Below the pieces are notes generated by a model, which saw nothing but the letters and a program-made list of their open reading frames with translations, was not told the origin of the DNA and made no database searches. A DNA stretch of 64,000 nt from Smittia aterrima (Eukaryota; Arthropoda; Insecta; Diptera; Chironomidae): contig CP093830.1 of the NCBI GenBank assembly GCA_033063855.1, positions 13,454,854 through 13,518,853 on the forward strand, written 5' to 3'. Positions within the stretch are counted from its first letter, which is position 1; every line of letters starts with the position of its first letter. This document shows, in pieces, positions 12,150-22,958 of this stretch. Both the position numbers and the translations under genes were made by a program.

Positions 12150-12848
12150 TTAAATTTGAATGAATGAAGATTTAGCTCCAGTCGAATTATGCAATTGTTG
12201 GATTTCCTTGAGACATCGGAGATACTCCGTTTCGATGTGTTCGAGATCCTGATTTGCATCGACGATGATGACAGGAGTCTGAGATAGAATTTCGCTCTTC
12301 ACGAAAAGTTTCTCATGTCGTTCATGAAGTTGCTTCAAATAATCTTCGCTAATCGTTTCCTCCTCAGACCTCGCTCTTGCCCTCACACGAGCTGCTGCAA
12401 CCTCAGGTGTTGTTCTTAGATAAATTATTGCGTCGCATTTGATTTGATGAGTTTCGTTGATGAAATTGTACCACTCATCCAATACATAAAACATTCCTGA
12501 GTTGAGCAAGCCAGTGTCGTGAAGGTTCTCGACGAAACAACGACGAGCAGAGAGGAGCGATCTTTCCATCAACTTGAACGGCTTTTCACAAGGTTGAAGA
12601 TGTTGTTTGAGTCTCGTCAATGTCGCGTATGTTTGAAAAGGAAACTGGAACTTCTCAGGATCCGCGAACTTCAAATCTAACAAGTTAAGTCCATGAAACT
12701 TTGTCCATTGGTCAACTGGCTCTTCTAACACTAAGAAATCTTCAGATTTTTTGAAATGTTCCAAGAATGTCGATTTTCCTGATCCTACATTTCCTTCGAC
12801 AAAGATTGTAAAAGGATTATTCACATTTTCTAATGATTTCTCTCCCAT
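12150..12848 (-). CDS. dnk: multisubstrate deoxynucleoside kinase
   Basis: An intronless 232-residue protein of the insect dNK family, which also includes mammalian TK2, dCK and dGK. The P-loop is GNVGSGKST at residues 19-27. LEEPVDQWTKFHGLNLLDL matches the nucleoside-binding EPV-W segment. LMERSLLSARRCF is the ERS/DRS catalytic motif. VRARARSEEETIS is the arginine-rich lid that binds ATP phosphates. It phosphorylates deoxyribonucleosides with ATP for DNA precursor salvage; in Drosophila one enzyme acts on all four natural substrates, and that breadth is inferred here. Length is close to Drosophila dNK (250 residues), with a shorter C-terminal tail. It is divergent from USF. Confidence 0.95.
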   Translation of the reverse strand: MGEKSLENVNNPFTIFVEGNVGSGKSTFLEHFKKSEDFLVLEEPVDQWTKFHGLNLLDLKFADPEKFQFPFQTYATLTRLKQHLQPCEKPFKLMERSLLSARRCFVENLHDTGLLNSGMFYVLDEWYNFINETHQIKCDAIIYLRTTPEVAAARVRARARSEEETISEDYLKQLHERHEKLFVKSEILSQTPVIIVDANQDLEHIETEYLRCLKEIQQLHNSTGAKSSFIQI

Positions 12849-13499
12849 TTTCTGGTTTGTTTGAACTCAAAGTTTTATTTTTAAAAATGAAAGCATGAGC
12901 GAAATGAAAACAGCTGACACTGAATAACAAAATCTGACCTTGAGCGTAGAAAATCTTCTTCTTTTTTTCAATCAAAATTCATGAAGTTATCTCATTATAA
13001 ATAACAGAATATTCACAACATGAACTTCATTAAATAATTTTCAAGAATTTCATTAAAATTTCTCAGAAAAGCTTCGAGCGATCTTAAATATTTCATTGCG
13101 CAGTTTCCAAATATTAACGTTCGCTGTCATTTCTTTTCAAAAATAATTTTCTTTTCGTTCCCCTGTTGCCGAGTTTTTTCTGTAAATTGTTTTGCTCTAG
13201 TGACTGAGCTCTCTAGTGATAAGAAAAAGAAAAAAAAAATCATTCAATCTTTGTTTGGCAATGGGCCGTGCAATTTCAAAAGATTTTTCTTCATAATCGA
13301 GTTCATCGAGTCTTCAAATGATTTTTACTAGCTGTGATTACAAATCTCGTACTTATTCACCTCTCAATAAACCCAAATAATCAATTTTTAATTGCGACAG
13401 AAAAAGTTTGTCCTTCAAGACGAGAAAGAAGTAAATATTTCAAAAAAATCGACTTCCTCGATTCAGATTCTTTAACTCACTCTTTGTGTCTTTCCTAGA
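12849..13499. other. divergent dNK/USF intergenic region
   Basis: About 650 bp of AT-rich DNA. A polypyrimidine tract and CTAG acceptor directly before 13499 suggest that the USF start codon lies two bases into an exon and that a 5' UTR intron and non-coding exon lie upstream. No TATA element was seen. Confidence 0.45.
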
Positions 13500-14280
13500 A
13501 TGTCTTCTGAATATATCGCAACACAGCCACAGAAAACGGGAACCGTCTATCGATTCATCCGCGTTCCAGAGCTCACACAGAACTCAAACACTGTTGTCCT
13601 TATAAAGAACCCAAACCAAACGGATTCAAATACTATCGCCAAAGTACAAAAGCCAGTTGTTCAGCAAGTTGCATCGGGCAAAATAATCGAAAGCTCCGGT
13701 GGAAAGAAGGTAAAGACGCGCGTAAGTTAAAGCTTAGTTTGAAGTTTAAAAGCTCACATTGTTAACTCTTTTTTTAGCGAGACGACTACCGACGATTTCA
13801 ACACAATCAGATCGAGCGAGCACGTCGCGAAAAGATAAATAATTGGATCATGGAGTTGGGAAAGATAATCGACGACAATAGTGAAGATGACAATACGAGT
13901 AACAATAATCATACGAATAAGAATGGCGAAGCACTTTCGAAAGGTGGAATCTTAGAGAAAGTAAGCGAGTGAACTTTAATCTTTCATTCTAAAGTCAACG
14001 AACAATTTAATTTCAGGCCTGCGAATACATTTCACACCTCAAGACAGTCATTAAAAACCAAACGTCCCAGGACGAGTTAAATAACGAAATCAAGCGCCTA
14101 ATGGAAGAGAACGAACTTCTGAAAATCGAGAACACAATGTTGAAAAGAAAGTATCACATGGAAGACATTGGCGATGAAGATGATGAATGTCTTATCAAAC
14201 GACCAAAGTCCGAAAGCGATGACTTCAAACTCGACATTGAGTTCGGAGATTCGCTGCCTGGCGATGACATCTCCACATGA
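13500..14280 (+). CDS. Usf: USF-type bHLH-leucine zipper transcription factor
   Basis: Exons 13500-13721, 13778-13960 and 14017-14280 give 222 residues. The basic region HNQIERARREKINNWI carries the H-x3-E-x3-R pattern of E-box (CACGTG) binders, and INNWIMELGKII is the distinctive USF helix 1. The loop is long and acidic/Asn-rich (DNSEDDNTSNNN), then helix 2 (SKGGILEKACEYISHLK) continues into a heptad zipper. The last 45 residues are acidic. USF proteins bind E-boxes as dimers in the nucleus. The protein is shorter than vertebrate USF1 (310), mainly in the N-terminal activation region. Its 3' UTR runs towards the gustatory receptor gene. Confidence 0.9.
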
Positions 14281-15004
14281 AACGAACTTTCAAACTTTCC
14301 ATTTTAAGAAAGGTTTTAAGAAAAAGTTGTTGCAGTGAATCTCACGCTCAAATCTCACATGACAACGACAGACTCGGATTGATATTATCTTCCCGCGACT
14401 ACAAGCGAGAGGATAACTTAACTTTATTGCTTTATCGTTTTTTAGTAAACGACATTTTAAGGATTACTCGATAGTAATTAAGAAAATATGAAGTAGCAGG
14501 TTTTCTTTTTGAGAAATTAAACTAGCGTGACTTAAGATTCTTCGCGACTTAAGAGTATTCAATTCAACTTTAGGCAGTTGAGTTTAAATTTTAATTGTTA
14601 TTTGTTCTCTTTGAAACTTTCGCCATAATATTTTATTAGAGTTACCTGAAAGTTTTTTTAAAGTTCTCTCGCAAATGAATTGGAAAACTAAAAGTTTTAT
14701 TATAAAAGTCGATGAAGCTTTAAAGTGAAAGCTCAAAAACCAAACGTTTGCGAAAAAGCTTTTGAATTTCCAGCCATAAGCAATAGCAATAATCTTACTC
14801 GTTGAAGAAAATTTAATTTTCGTGTGCGATGCTTCAATCTCTCTTCGATATTCTCTCTCTTTAAGTTGCTAAGTTGTTTTTGCTTTATTTTTTGTTGTAA
14901 CTTATTCAATAATTTAATTTAATTAAATTATTCGAAGCGGCAAGCTCCGATTGTAGTTGATTACTTAGCCAGTCATCGACTTATGTTATTCGTCAAGAAA
15001 GTTG

Positions 15005-15010
15005 AATAAA
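15005..15010 (+). terminator. poly(A) signal of USF gene
   Basis: AATAAA about 725 bases after the USF stop, on the coding strand, just before the convergent receptor gene. Confidence 0.5.
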
Positions 15011-15056
15011 AGAGGATCAGAAGCTACTTAAATTATTTTTCACTCTCTGAAAGCCT

Positions 15057-15062
15057 TTTATT
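15057..15062 (-). terminator. poly(A) signal of gustatory receptor gene
   Basis: TTTATT on the plus strand reads AATAAA on the minus strand, 33 bases past the receptor stop. Confidence 0.5.
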
Positions 15063-15095
15063 TTTGCAAAGCTGTTGCTCAACTTTTTAATTCAT

Positions 15096-16380
15096 TTAAG
15101 AAGCGTAAAACTGAAGTAAAATTATTTGATACGAAGCGACTCCAGTGAAGATCTGAGAGGTAAGATCTTTTAAATATTTTCTTTTGATTTTATTTTAATC
15201 AACTCACCGAAGCCAAGAGCGATAAGTTGATCAAGTAAAATCCAGCTGTTGTGAACTTTATTGGCTGTAGACTCAATTGAATGTAAAATCTATGCAAAAG
15301 CTCTGAGTCCCGAGTCGAAAGCTCAAGATCGTATTCACATTCCGCTTTGTAAACCGAAGTTAGAATTCTCGCTAACTGAAAAGCAAAATTAAAAACTATT
15401 TTGATTTAGTCCAAAGTACTTACGATTTTCTGAGTCTCTTCGCATGTTGACATGATCGTAATAAGAACAATTGTGCTCACTAAAAGCGCATAAATCATTG
15501 GCCCAAGTTCATCAGTTGGAACTTTTCCTACTAGCGACAAGAACAATCGATAACCACAAGCAGTGATTGCAATCACCATTGCAACTAAAACTGTGAAAAT
15601 CGTCGCTCCCATTGATCGGTTGATGATTTCCGCGTTTTCCAAAATTATAAAATAAATTCTCCTCAAGTTTCTCAGTTTCAACGACAGATCGATCATCGAA
15701 AACTTCACGAACTTCACATTCGTCGAAATATCCGAAGAGAATTCAAACATTTCCTTTAACAAAATGTTCAAGTTCTCAAGATGAAAGTTCACAAGTTTCA
15801 CGAAGAACACAAACTTGAGATAACTTAGCATGAGGACAACGAAAGGTAAAATGCTGTTTGCGGTTTTGACATAAGAAACTGACTCATCAAAATATTTCTC
15901 GTAAAAGTAACAAATATTTTGACCAACAAAATTAAACAAAATCATAATTAACAAATATCGAAGAACTTCACGTCTGAATCGTCGATGATCGATTGGACGT
16001 CCAAACTCGCGATGAGAAATTCTCGCGATTTCAATGTTGTTCAGGAAAAACTTTTTCGTTAAAGGCGTGGAAACAAATGATTGGATTAAACTCACGAAGA
16101 TGATAACAATTAGTCCAATGTACATCGAATGTTGTACGAGCTTGTTCAAGATTGTCTTTGCGGTTAGCGTCTCTTGAATGTTTTCGGGTGATGCGAGAAG
16201 AGTAAAGAACGACATTTCAGCAATTAAAAAAACGAAGACGATGAAAAAGTAGATTGTGTAGCCATAAGAAGGCCAATCGTTCTGATTCTTCGGCGTTAAC
16301 TGTCGAATCGAGAAATATTGAAGACCAAACATTTGGAAAAGCGTTGAGCAATGACTGAGATAGACAACGACAGGATCCAT
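15096..16380 (-). CDS. gustatory receptor (7tm_7 family)
   Basis: Exons on the minus strand are 16380-15424, 15375-15208 and 15152-15096, giving 393 residues, the usual size for insect gustatory receptors. The last two exons are short and phase-0, as is common in this family. The C terminus encodes SYQIILLQFYAS, matching the family's TYhhhhhQF signature in helix 7. About seven hydrophobic segments are visible, including YTIYFFIVFVFLIAEM, YIGLIVIIFVSLI, SILPFVVLMLSYLKFVFF and IFTVLVAMVIAITA. These receptors are ligand-gated cation channels in taste or other sensory neurons. The ligand is unknown and no named subfamily could be assigned. It lies 153 bp downstream of the odorant-binding protein gene on the same strand. 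Confidence 0.85.
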
Positions 16381-16533
16381 CGCGAGAAAATTTCAATTGC
16401 GACTGAAAAACCTTCATCGCTCGAAGGTTCGAAAATTGCTTTGTTTTTCGTCATCTCTCTCGAGGCTAAAACGTTTGTTTATTACCTTCGCCTATAATTT
16501 TAAATTTAATTCGAGTGTACATAATACGAATGA

Positions 16534-17709
16534 TTAATTTCTGAATTTGTTGTCGCTTGATTTTCCCAAAACACTTCGAGTCTTATCGCATTGCTTTGAC
16601 TTCGTCTGCTTATCAACTGGACAAGTCAAAAACAATTCGCGCCACATGCAGTAAACAAACTCGGCAGCTTTCGAATTTTTGCACTGATAGCCGAAGGAGT
16701 CAACAGCTTGACTTGTGCTCTTGGAGATCTCGTCAACGCATTTTACAACGAGATTATCAGAAACATCGATTTCCCATTTCTGTTTCGCAAAGTTTTCACT
16801 CACAACTCGTTTCGCAACTTCAACGTTTACAACGTCGTTTGAATCAATCTGAAATAGAAAATTAGTTCATGAAAAGTTAAATTGATTTCTGCTCACCATT
16901 CCAATCTTTCGAGCGATACAATCCAACGTGCACGTTACCAAAGCTTTCCAACGTTTTACGCGATCACATGAGAACAAATTGTAGAGACCTCCATCATCGT
17001 CAAATGTTTCATCCGAATCATTGCTTGCTTTTCGGTTTTTACGAGTTTCAACCAAACATTGAGATTTTATATTTAATAAAGTTCCGTTGAATCCCGAAAA
17101 ATCCGATTCATCAACGCAACATTTGTTGCTGAAACTTTTTTTAATTTGAGATCTTTTGTGTTTTATTTTGAAATAAACTTACGATTTTGGAAATCTTCGA
17201 TAGAAACGTTTTTCTTGATTCTTTTGAATTGGCTTCTCTCTTAGAGGAGCTTTCGATGTGACTTCAATAATAATTTGAATTGGAGTTGTTGAATTTCCTT
17301 CTTCTTTAAATTGTTTTTCTTGATCAGAATTTTCAGTTTCACTTTTCGCAATTTCTCTTCTTTTTCTTGAGATTCTGTTATTTTTCAGGACTGGAGTTGA
17401 TATTACAGTTGGAATCACCCAATGACTTTTATCAAATTGAGGCGCAATTGTCGATTCACGTCCTCGCTTTCTAGTCCAATAATGATTTGCTTTTGGTAAG
17501 TTGTGAGATCCGAAAACTGATGATCCAGGTTCAACTTCCAAGGCTTCTCTTTTTTGTTGTCCATTCTCGAAAGCGAGGACACTCGTTTGCTCGGAGAACC
17601 TTCTCAGGAGATCTGCAAGATCGTTGCTCACGACATGTCTATCAACCCAAGATAGCGTGTTCCCGACCGAGGCAGACAAAATTACACAAACAAACAGAAA
17701 AGTAAACAT
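16534..17709 (-). CDS. Plus-C-type odorant-binding protein with long N-terminal extension
   Basis: Exons 17709-17183, 17128-16897 and 16848-16534 join in phase to 357 residues. The ATG at 17709 follows a good context and is preceded by a TATA-Inr promoter. Residues 1-20 are a signal peptide (FLFVCVILSASVG). Residues 21-176 form a cysteine-free extension with basic sites KR (53-54), RKRGR (80-84) and RKRR (115-118). From 177 on there is a helical cysteine-rich domain, with cysteines at 179, 180, 200, 230, 242, 246, 290, 309, 320, 329 and 340. The CC pair and the Cys329-Pro330 step fit Plus-C odorant-binding proteins (OBP67-like). These are secreted into sensillar lymph, where they carry hydrophobic ligands. 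The extension is unusual for the family. A non-olfactory secreted protein is possible. Confidence 0.6.
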
Positions 17710-17746
17710 TTCTCTGTTGTAAACGACACAAAATGTTGAATTTAAC

Positions 17747-17781
17747 TGATTTATGGTCGGCACGAGCAGCAACCTTTTATA
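17747..17781 (-). promoter_or_regulatory. TATA-Inr promoter of the odorant-binding protein gene
   Basis: On the minus strand TATAAAAGG (17781-17773) is followed about 30 bases on by the arthropod initiator TCAGTT, with its A at 17747. The predicted 5' leader to the ATG at 17709 is 38 nt. Confidence 0.6.
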
Positions 17782-19241
17782 TCAAAAAATCATCGAAAGC
17801 AAAAAAAGTCTTTCATCCACTTCGATCTAGCTTTGCCGGCGATTTCCCAGAGTAATGCAGGTCAGGGTTCTGTAACCTGACAAAGCGTGGAAAATCATCG
17901 AGGTTTCATTCCCAAAACTTTTTACAGTCGCAATTGTCGTTATCACACTTTCAATTCTGTTTTCCGCGCCCATAATCGCTGCGCAAAAAACCTGTTTGTA
18001 AATAGTCGGCACAAGTCATCCCAAAAAAGTTTGAATTTCTATTTAAACAATCAGGGCGTAGAAATGATCTTTGAGGTGTTAGAATGAATTCTAATGGCAC
18101 CCTGTATCGATCAGCATCATTCAATTTCTCTCCGCTCTCTCTCGATCAATTCGAATATTCGGAGGCGTCAACGATTTATGCAAATTATGCTTCAGTTTGA
18201 CCCGATCTTGAGAAGGATAGTGACCTACTTTTCTATATTTAGAATTTGATGAAGTCAATTTAAATTTAAGGGAAAGTTGTGAGCTAAAAATATTTTTTAT
18301 TGCGCAATTATTAAATAAAATTGCACACAAAGCTTTTCAAGCCCGAAGATTTTGAACTTTATTTGTCACATTTGAAATAAGTTCATCCTCTTTGTGTTGG
18401 AAATGCGATGTGCGAGCACAAGCCTTAGAAGAAATTTAACGACGCAAGTGACTAACGAACAAAACACTCTTCTTGGTATGAATGTTTATTTAAATTATCC
18501 TGCGATGACTTTATCTGTAAACAGATTGAGTTACCTTCACTTTGAGATGACTGAAGTTTGCAGAAGCAGAAAATATTTTTGATTAAATGAAGAAACTGAT
18601 ATTGAAGCCTTTAAAGAACAAACTTGCATGCGCGATATCATTTTCCACAACTTCATAAATTTCTGTTCGAAAAAAGCACATTTTGCTTTAGGAAAAGTTT
18701 TTCTTTTCAATTCTAAAGGCTTCCGAGTAAAAATCACAACAAGCCTAATGATTAAACGAGAATTTTATAAATTCAATTGAATTTTACGCAACAAAACTCT
18801 CAAAGTTACTTTTTCTCAAAGAAAATTCGTTTGGTTTCCTTAAGATTGTTGTTCAATAGAAATTTGAAATTTGTGTGCCAGGAACCGTGACAACTCTCTG
18901 GGTCAAGATCAGCGCGTTTCGAATAAAACTTTTAAAGGAAATTCTTTGATGGATGAAAATTACTCAATTAATTAACAATGATTCTTGAAGCATCAATTAG
19001 AACATGAAAACTGAAGTAATCTCTTGTTTACAATCCATTTCCCACTTTTATAAAATAAACAAAAAAAAAGTCGTTGCATAACTTCAATTAGACACACAAG
19101 AGTGATCAGAACGATGAACTTTACTTTTTTTTTAGAGTCAACAGTTGATTTTAAAAGTTGATTACAAAGTGATCTGAATGTGTCACCTGAAAATTCATTC
19201 AATGAAACTTAAGTTAGCGTGATGTTCTTGTTAACATTAAA
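17782..19241. other. intergenic DNA upstream of the odorant-binding protein gene
   Basis: No convincing coding region. Two inverted repeats stand out: a near-perfect hairpin at 17861-17881 containing an AGGTCA half-site (17859-17864), and TTAGAAT-GA-ATTCTAA around 18080. Both are small. Confidence 0.45.
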
Positions 19242-19253
19242 TTGCCTCGTGGA

Positions 19254-19562
19254 ATGTTCTTAGAAATCAAATTTAAAGAAAGAAACAATTCGTCATCGAA
19301 AACTGATATCAAAGAATCCGGTGACGTGTCACAAAGTTCTAATTTCGAGCAAATTTTTTCAAGCTCTCAACTTTATCAGCAAAGCAAAACATTTTCGGAC
19401 ATTTCTGAAAACTTTTTCTTCTTAAAAACTCAATTTCGAGTCGAACCATATGAGAATGGAACTGCAATCACCACGTTGGTGTATTTATTTTTTACGATAT
19501 TTTATATTTTTATGATGCAACTCATTGGAGGCAAAAAAATAATTTTTAACAAGAATGTGTAA
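19254..19562 (+). CDS. small unrecognised ORF with one C-terminal hydrophobic segment
   Basis: From the first ATG this frame encodes 102 residues: a Ser/Lys-rich hydrophilic part, then one hydrophobic stretch near the C terminus (TLVYLFFTIFYIFMMQLIGG) and a short basic tail. I recognise no family. It has no obvious promoter or splice partners. It may be a small tail-anchored membrane protein, a remnant of a larger gene or a chance frame in AT-rich DNA. Confidence 0.2.
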   Translation: MFLEIKFKERNNSSSKTDIKESGDVSQSSNFEQIFSSSQLYQQSKTFSDISENFFFLKTQFRVEPYENGTAITTLVYLFFTIFYIFMMQLIGGKKIIFNKNV

Positions 19563-20149
19563 GAAAGCGATTCTAAAGAAGAGAACGAAAATATTCTGAG
19601 AGAACTCTCTGCTTTGCCCATCTCGCCACATGGTTTTGAACGTCACTTTCCACATGTCGATTCGTCTATCGGCACATCAAAAGTTCTAACGACGAGCACT
19701 CCACTCTCTTTTCTCTTCTCCCCGACCTGACTTATGACTTCACCGTTTTACAGTTCATCAGCTTCAGTTTTGTTTGATTAATTGTGGAGAGTGGACGTGC
19801 AGTTGAGCGAGAAGGTAAAAGTAAAACAAAACAGCAACCGAGTAACCAAGTGAATAAGTGAAGTTGAGTTCGGACAAATGTGAACATTGAGAATGTGGTG
19901 ACAGCTGCAAAAAGGAAACGATTGTCCCAAAATGAATAATTGCATGATTCAGTAATCGATCGAGAACAATCCCGAACCACGCACGGAAAAAGATCAAAGC
20001 TGTTGAAGGTAAAGATCATTTGCATCATCGAATCGTTGACGAGACTGTTAAACGCTGTTGAAAAGATTCTCAGCTGGTGGGCGGATGAGTGAAGAACTCA
20101 AATCGCAAACTCAATGTAATCTGACACATTTTCATCATCATCGGCTTCT

Positions 20150-20157
20150 TATATAAA
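20150..20157 (+). promoter_or_regulatory. TATA-like element
   Basis: TATATAAA in the context TTCTTATATAAAAAAG. The expected start site would be near 20180. No coding exon follows closely, so the assignment is weak. Confidence 0.25.
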
Positions 20158-20333
20158 AAAGAGTTTCGTTTGTGATGAAACTTCTGTTCATGTTTCACTC
20201 TTCTTGCTATTTTACTCGAGTAGCAATTCGTGATTTTCTCAATATTGTTTATCTTCTTAAAAAAATTGTTTGAAAGTATTTTTACGATCGGCTCGCGAAG
20301 TAATTAACGTTGCAACGAAACATTAACGCGAAA

Positions 20334-20342
20334 TATATAAAA
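20334..20342 (+). promoter_or_regulatory. TATA-like element
   Basis: TATATAAAA followed by a locally GC-richer stretch (CCGCAAGTTCGC). The predicted start is near 20365. It could be an alternative promoter for the gene at 23579 or for an unseen transcript. Confidence 0.3.
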
Positions 20343-22951
20343 CCGCAAGTTCGCTATCGTCATCTGGAAAAATTCTTGAGATGAGAAAGCCTTCATTGAA
20401 CTTTTCAAAATGTTGTGACTTAGATAAGGAGCGGGAAAAAATGCGATTTTTCAGAATTTCGAATCGTACGTGTCTTTTGACATAATATTGGAATATATTT
20501 TGAGATTAAAGTGTACGAGGTTGCTCATCATTAATTCAACCAATAACTTTTGAAAGTTCTCACAAAGGTAAATTCGCTAGTTAATGGAAGAACTCAATCA
20601 GATAGAAAATGCAGAATAGAGTGAAAAATTCAATCAGGGAAATGAGAAAAACTTTTTTTTCCTGGAGACGCGAGACAAATGCAATCAAATCACAAGATGA
20701 TTCGGTTATCGCTGGGTTAGCTTTGAGGTTAATTCTTTTATAAAGATTTTTATTTCGCAGAAATGATTGCAATTCACTTTGAAATGTTGCGTAGCATAGA
20801 ATTACGTGTCGTTTAGGTCTCTTTCGATTTTCAGGCTCTTCAATGTTCTTCTGAATAATTTATTTTTCTGTATTTTTTTTTAACTGCGCTTGTTCGCGTC
20901 TACGTCGTGGAGGGAAAAACACTTGTTGAGACAAGCTGATCCAATAATAACTCTTCGAACGTTATTTTGTCCTCGCTGTTTAAACAACGGCTCTAACGTG
21001 CAATCGATTCTCGCGATCCAGACTCCAAAAATAAAGAAACTTTTAAAGTTTGAAGTCGTAAAATTTTAATGTTAATCGTTTCCCTTCATTGGCTAGCAAA
21101 GTTATTATTGTTCAGTGGAATTCAAATTGTGGATCAAATTTAAAGCTCAGAGTGTAAATTACAATTTATTTTATGCAACGCAAACATTCGGACAACTCCT
21201 TTGATATTTTAAACCGAGACAATAAAAGTTCGCAACAATTTTCTAAACATTTGGTAAGTCCCGCGAATAGCTTTATCGATTTTATCGTTCACCTACCAAT
21301 TAAACCCACTTGTTGGATGATTGCTAAGCGTTTTAAGCATCGGCGGATTGCTGAAAATCCCACGATGTCAAAACTGTCAAAAGAAGAATTGGGATTCGTG
21401 TAAAAAATTCTTTGTGTGTGTGCGACCGCCTCGGATGATCAACGTGGCTTTTTGCTAGAGGCTCGAACTCCTCGTGGGAATTTTTCGTCCTCGCCGCACC
21501 TGTTGTTGGTAATGGAAATTGTCCTAGCGCAGCGGCGTTTGTTTTTAGTGTCGCGTGAATCGTCGACGTGAATGTGCACTAGTGAAGTAAGAGTAAGAGA
21601 ACTATTTTTATCATCAAAGCTTGATTAGCCCAATTTACAAATTCATAAAGAGAAAGGTCGCAACGTTTTAATGATAGTCGGGCTAGCCGATAACAGGTAT
21701 GAGTGAATACTAAGAGATTGTTTCTATCGGCAAGCGGAGATTTAATTTTATCAACGCAAAGCGAAATTTTGTGATAATTTGAAAAGTTTTTCACTCAAAA
21801 TATTAAACAATCTTTATTTGTTAAGTCAAGTAAGCTACTCGACTCGAGATGGATAACGAGAGATTAGATTTTACTGTGCAGGTCATGTCAATGGCAATTA
21901 ATGTGATGATGTGTCGACTTGTGCCGCACGCAATTCGAGAAAATCGAAAAAAAAAACTCGTGAGAAGAAAAATATTCTAAGCTCTGCTGCGATCTGAACG
22001 TCTCGCTAGCGAATGAGAAGCTTTTTGATTATTTTTCGCCTTTTATACGACAGTTAAACGCCTTCATTATCACACAATTTTGATGTGGATTTTACATAAA
22101 CGTTTCAATGTGTCGGAGCTCGGGGAGTCGGTTCAAATGATAACGAGCCGCTTTAATCAGAGGACCTGATTTTCGCTGGTTCAATCGCTCTTGCCAAAAA
22201 GCCTCGAAATGTTCTCCGAAGTGGAAGAAAACTTCCTCGAAGCTTTAAACTTTTTTTTTCGAATTTTCTTCTTTTCCTTCTTGACGCGAGTCAAAAAATT
22301 AAAAATAAATTTTCCTTATCAACCCGTACTCGATAAGGCGATAGGTCTGTTTGCTGAGCTGGTATTAGTCTTAACGCAGTGATTTACTGGAAGTTTTTTG
22401 ACTTTAAAACTTGATGTAGAAAAATGTTTTTCTTTACTTATTGCAGTCGAGCTCAGTTTTAATCGCAGATCAAGCATTTGTCTAGCCTCGACATGAAAGC
22501 TTCGTTACCCCTTTGTTCGCTCTCGTTTCAAATGACAATTTCAAATCACTTTATCTAATCTTTACGACTTAAATTCTCCTTGCAGTCATTCACGATTCTC
22601 GTTATCAAATAAGCTGTTCCCCCCTCTTCGCATGTGTGTAAAGTTTCTAAGAATTTTTTCTCCAAATAATTTTTTTTTTTAAAAAACATTTATTATTCGT
22701 TGATCTGGGAACTGTTTAAGAGCACGAGCTAACAAACGCAAAATTGTTTTTTTGAGCTTATCAAGAGAATCCTACAATGACAAAGACGTTACTCAAACAT
22801 CCACACACAAATATCATGTGTACACATGGTGTTGTGTTCTTTTTCGAACGGATTATGGATAGCTTATCATGCCTGACACTGTTTTGTCGGAGCACTTGAG
22901 CTCTTGTCGCGGGCGAGTATTAAAGAGCGAGAAAATACGCGCCCGACCCAG

Positions 22952-22958
22952 TATAAAA
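22952..22958 (+). promoter_or_regulatory. TATA box, probable promoter of the 23579 gene
   Basis: TATAAAA sits in a GC-rich island (CGCGCCCGACCCAG just upstream), which is unlike the surrounding AT-rich DNA. A start near 22980 would leave a leader of about 600 nt, possibly containing an intron, before the ATG at 23579. Confidence 0.5.

Larger units (their letters stand above)
14281..15095. other. USF 3' UTR meeting the gustatory receptor 3' end
   Basis: AT-rich DNA between convergent stop codons. It holds AATAAA for USF at 15005-15010 and the reverse signal for the receptor at 15057-15062, only 46 bp apart. No other feature was seen. Confidence 0.6.

Noticed and set aside
19732..20028. 98-codon reverse-strand ORF starting MMQMIFTF
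   Set aside because: No promoter, splice or family support, and plus-strand TATA elements lie just beyond it. Treated as chance.
21173..21403. 76-codon plus-strand ORF
   Set aside because: No recognisable domain or neighbouring exons; composition typical of AT-rich spacer.
21425..21485. tRNA-like B box (GGCTCGAACTCC)
   Set aside because: No fitting A box, D arm or acceptor stem could be folded around it.
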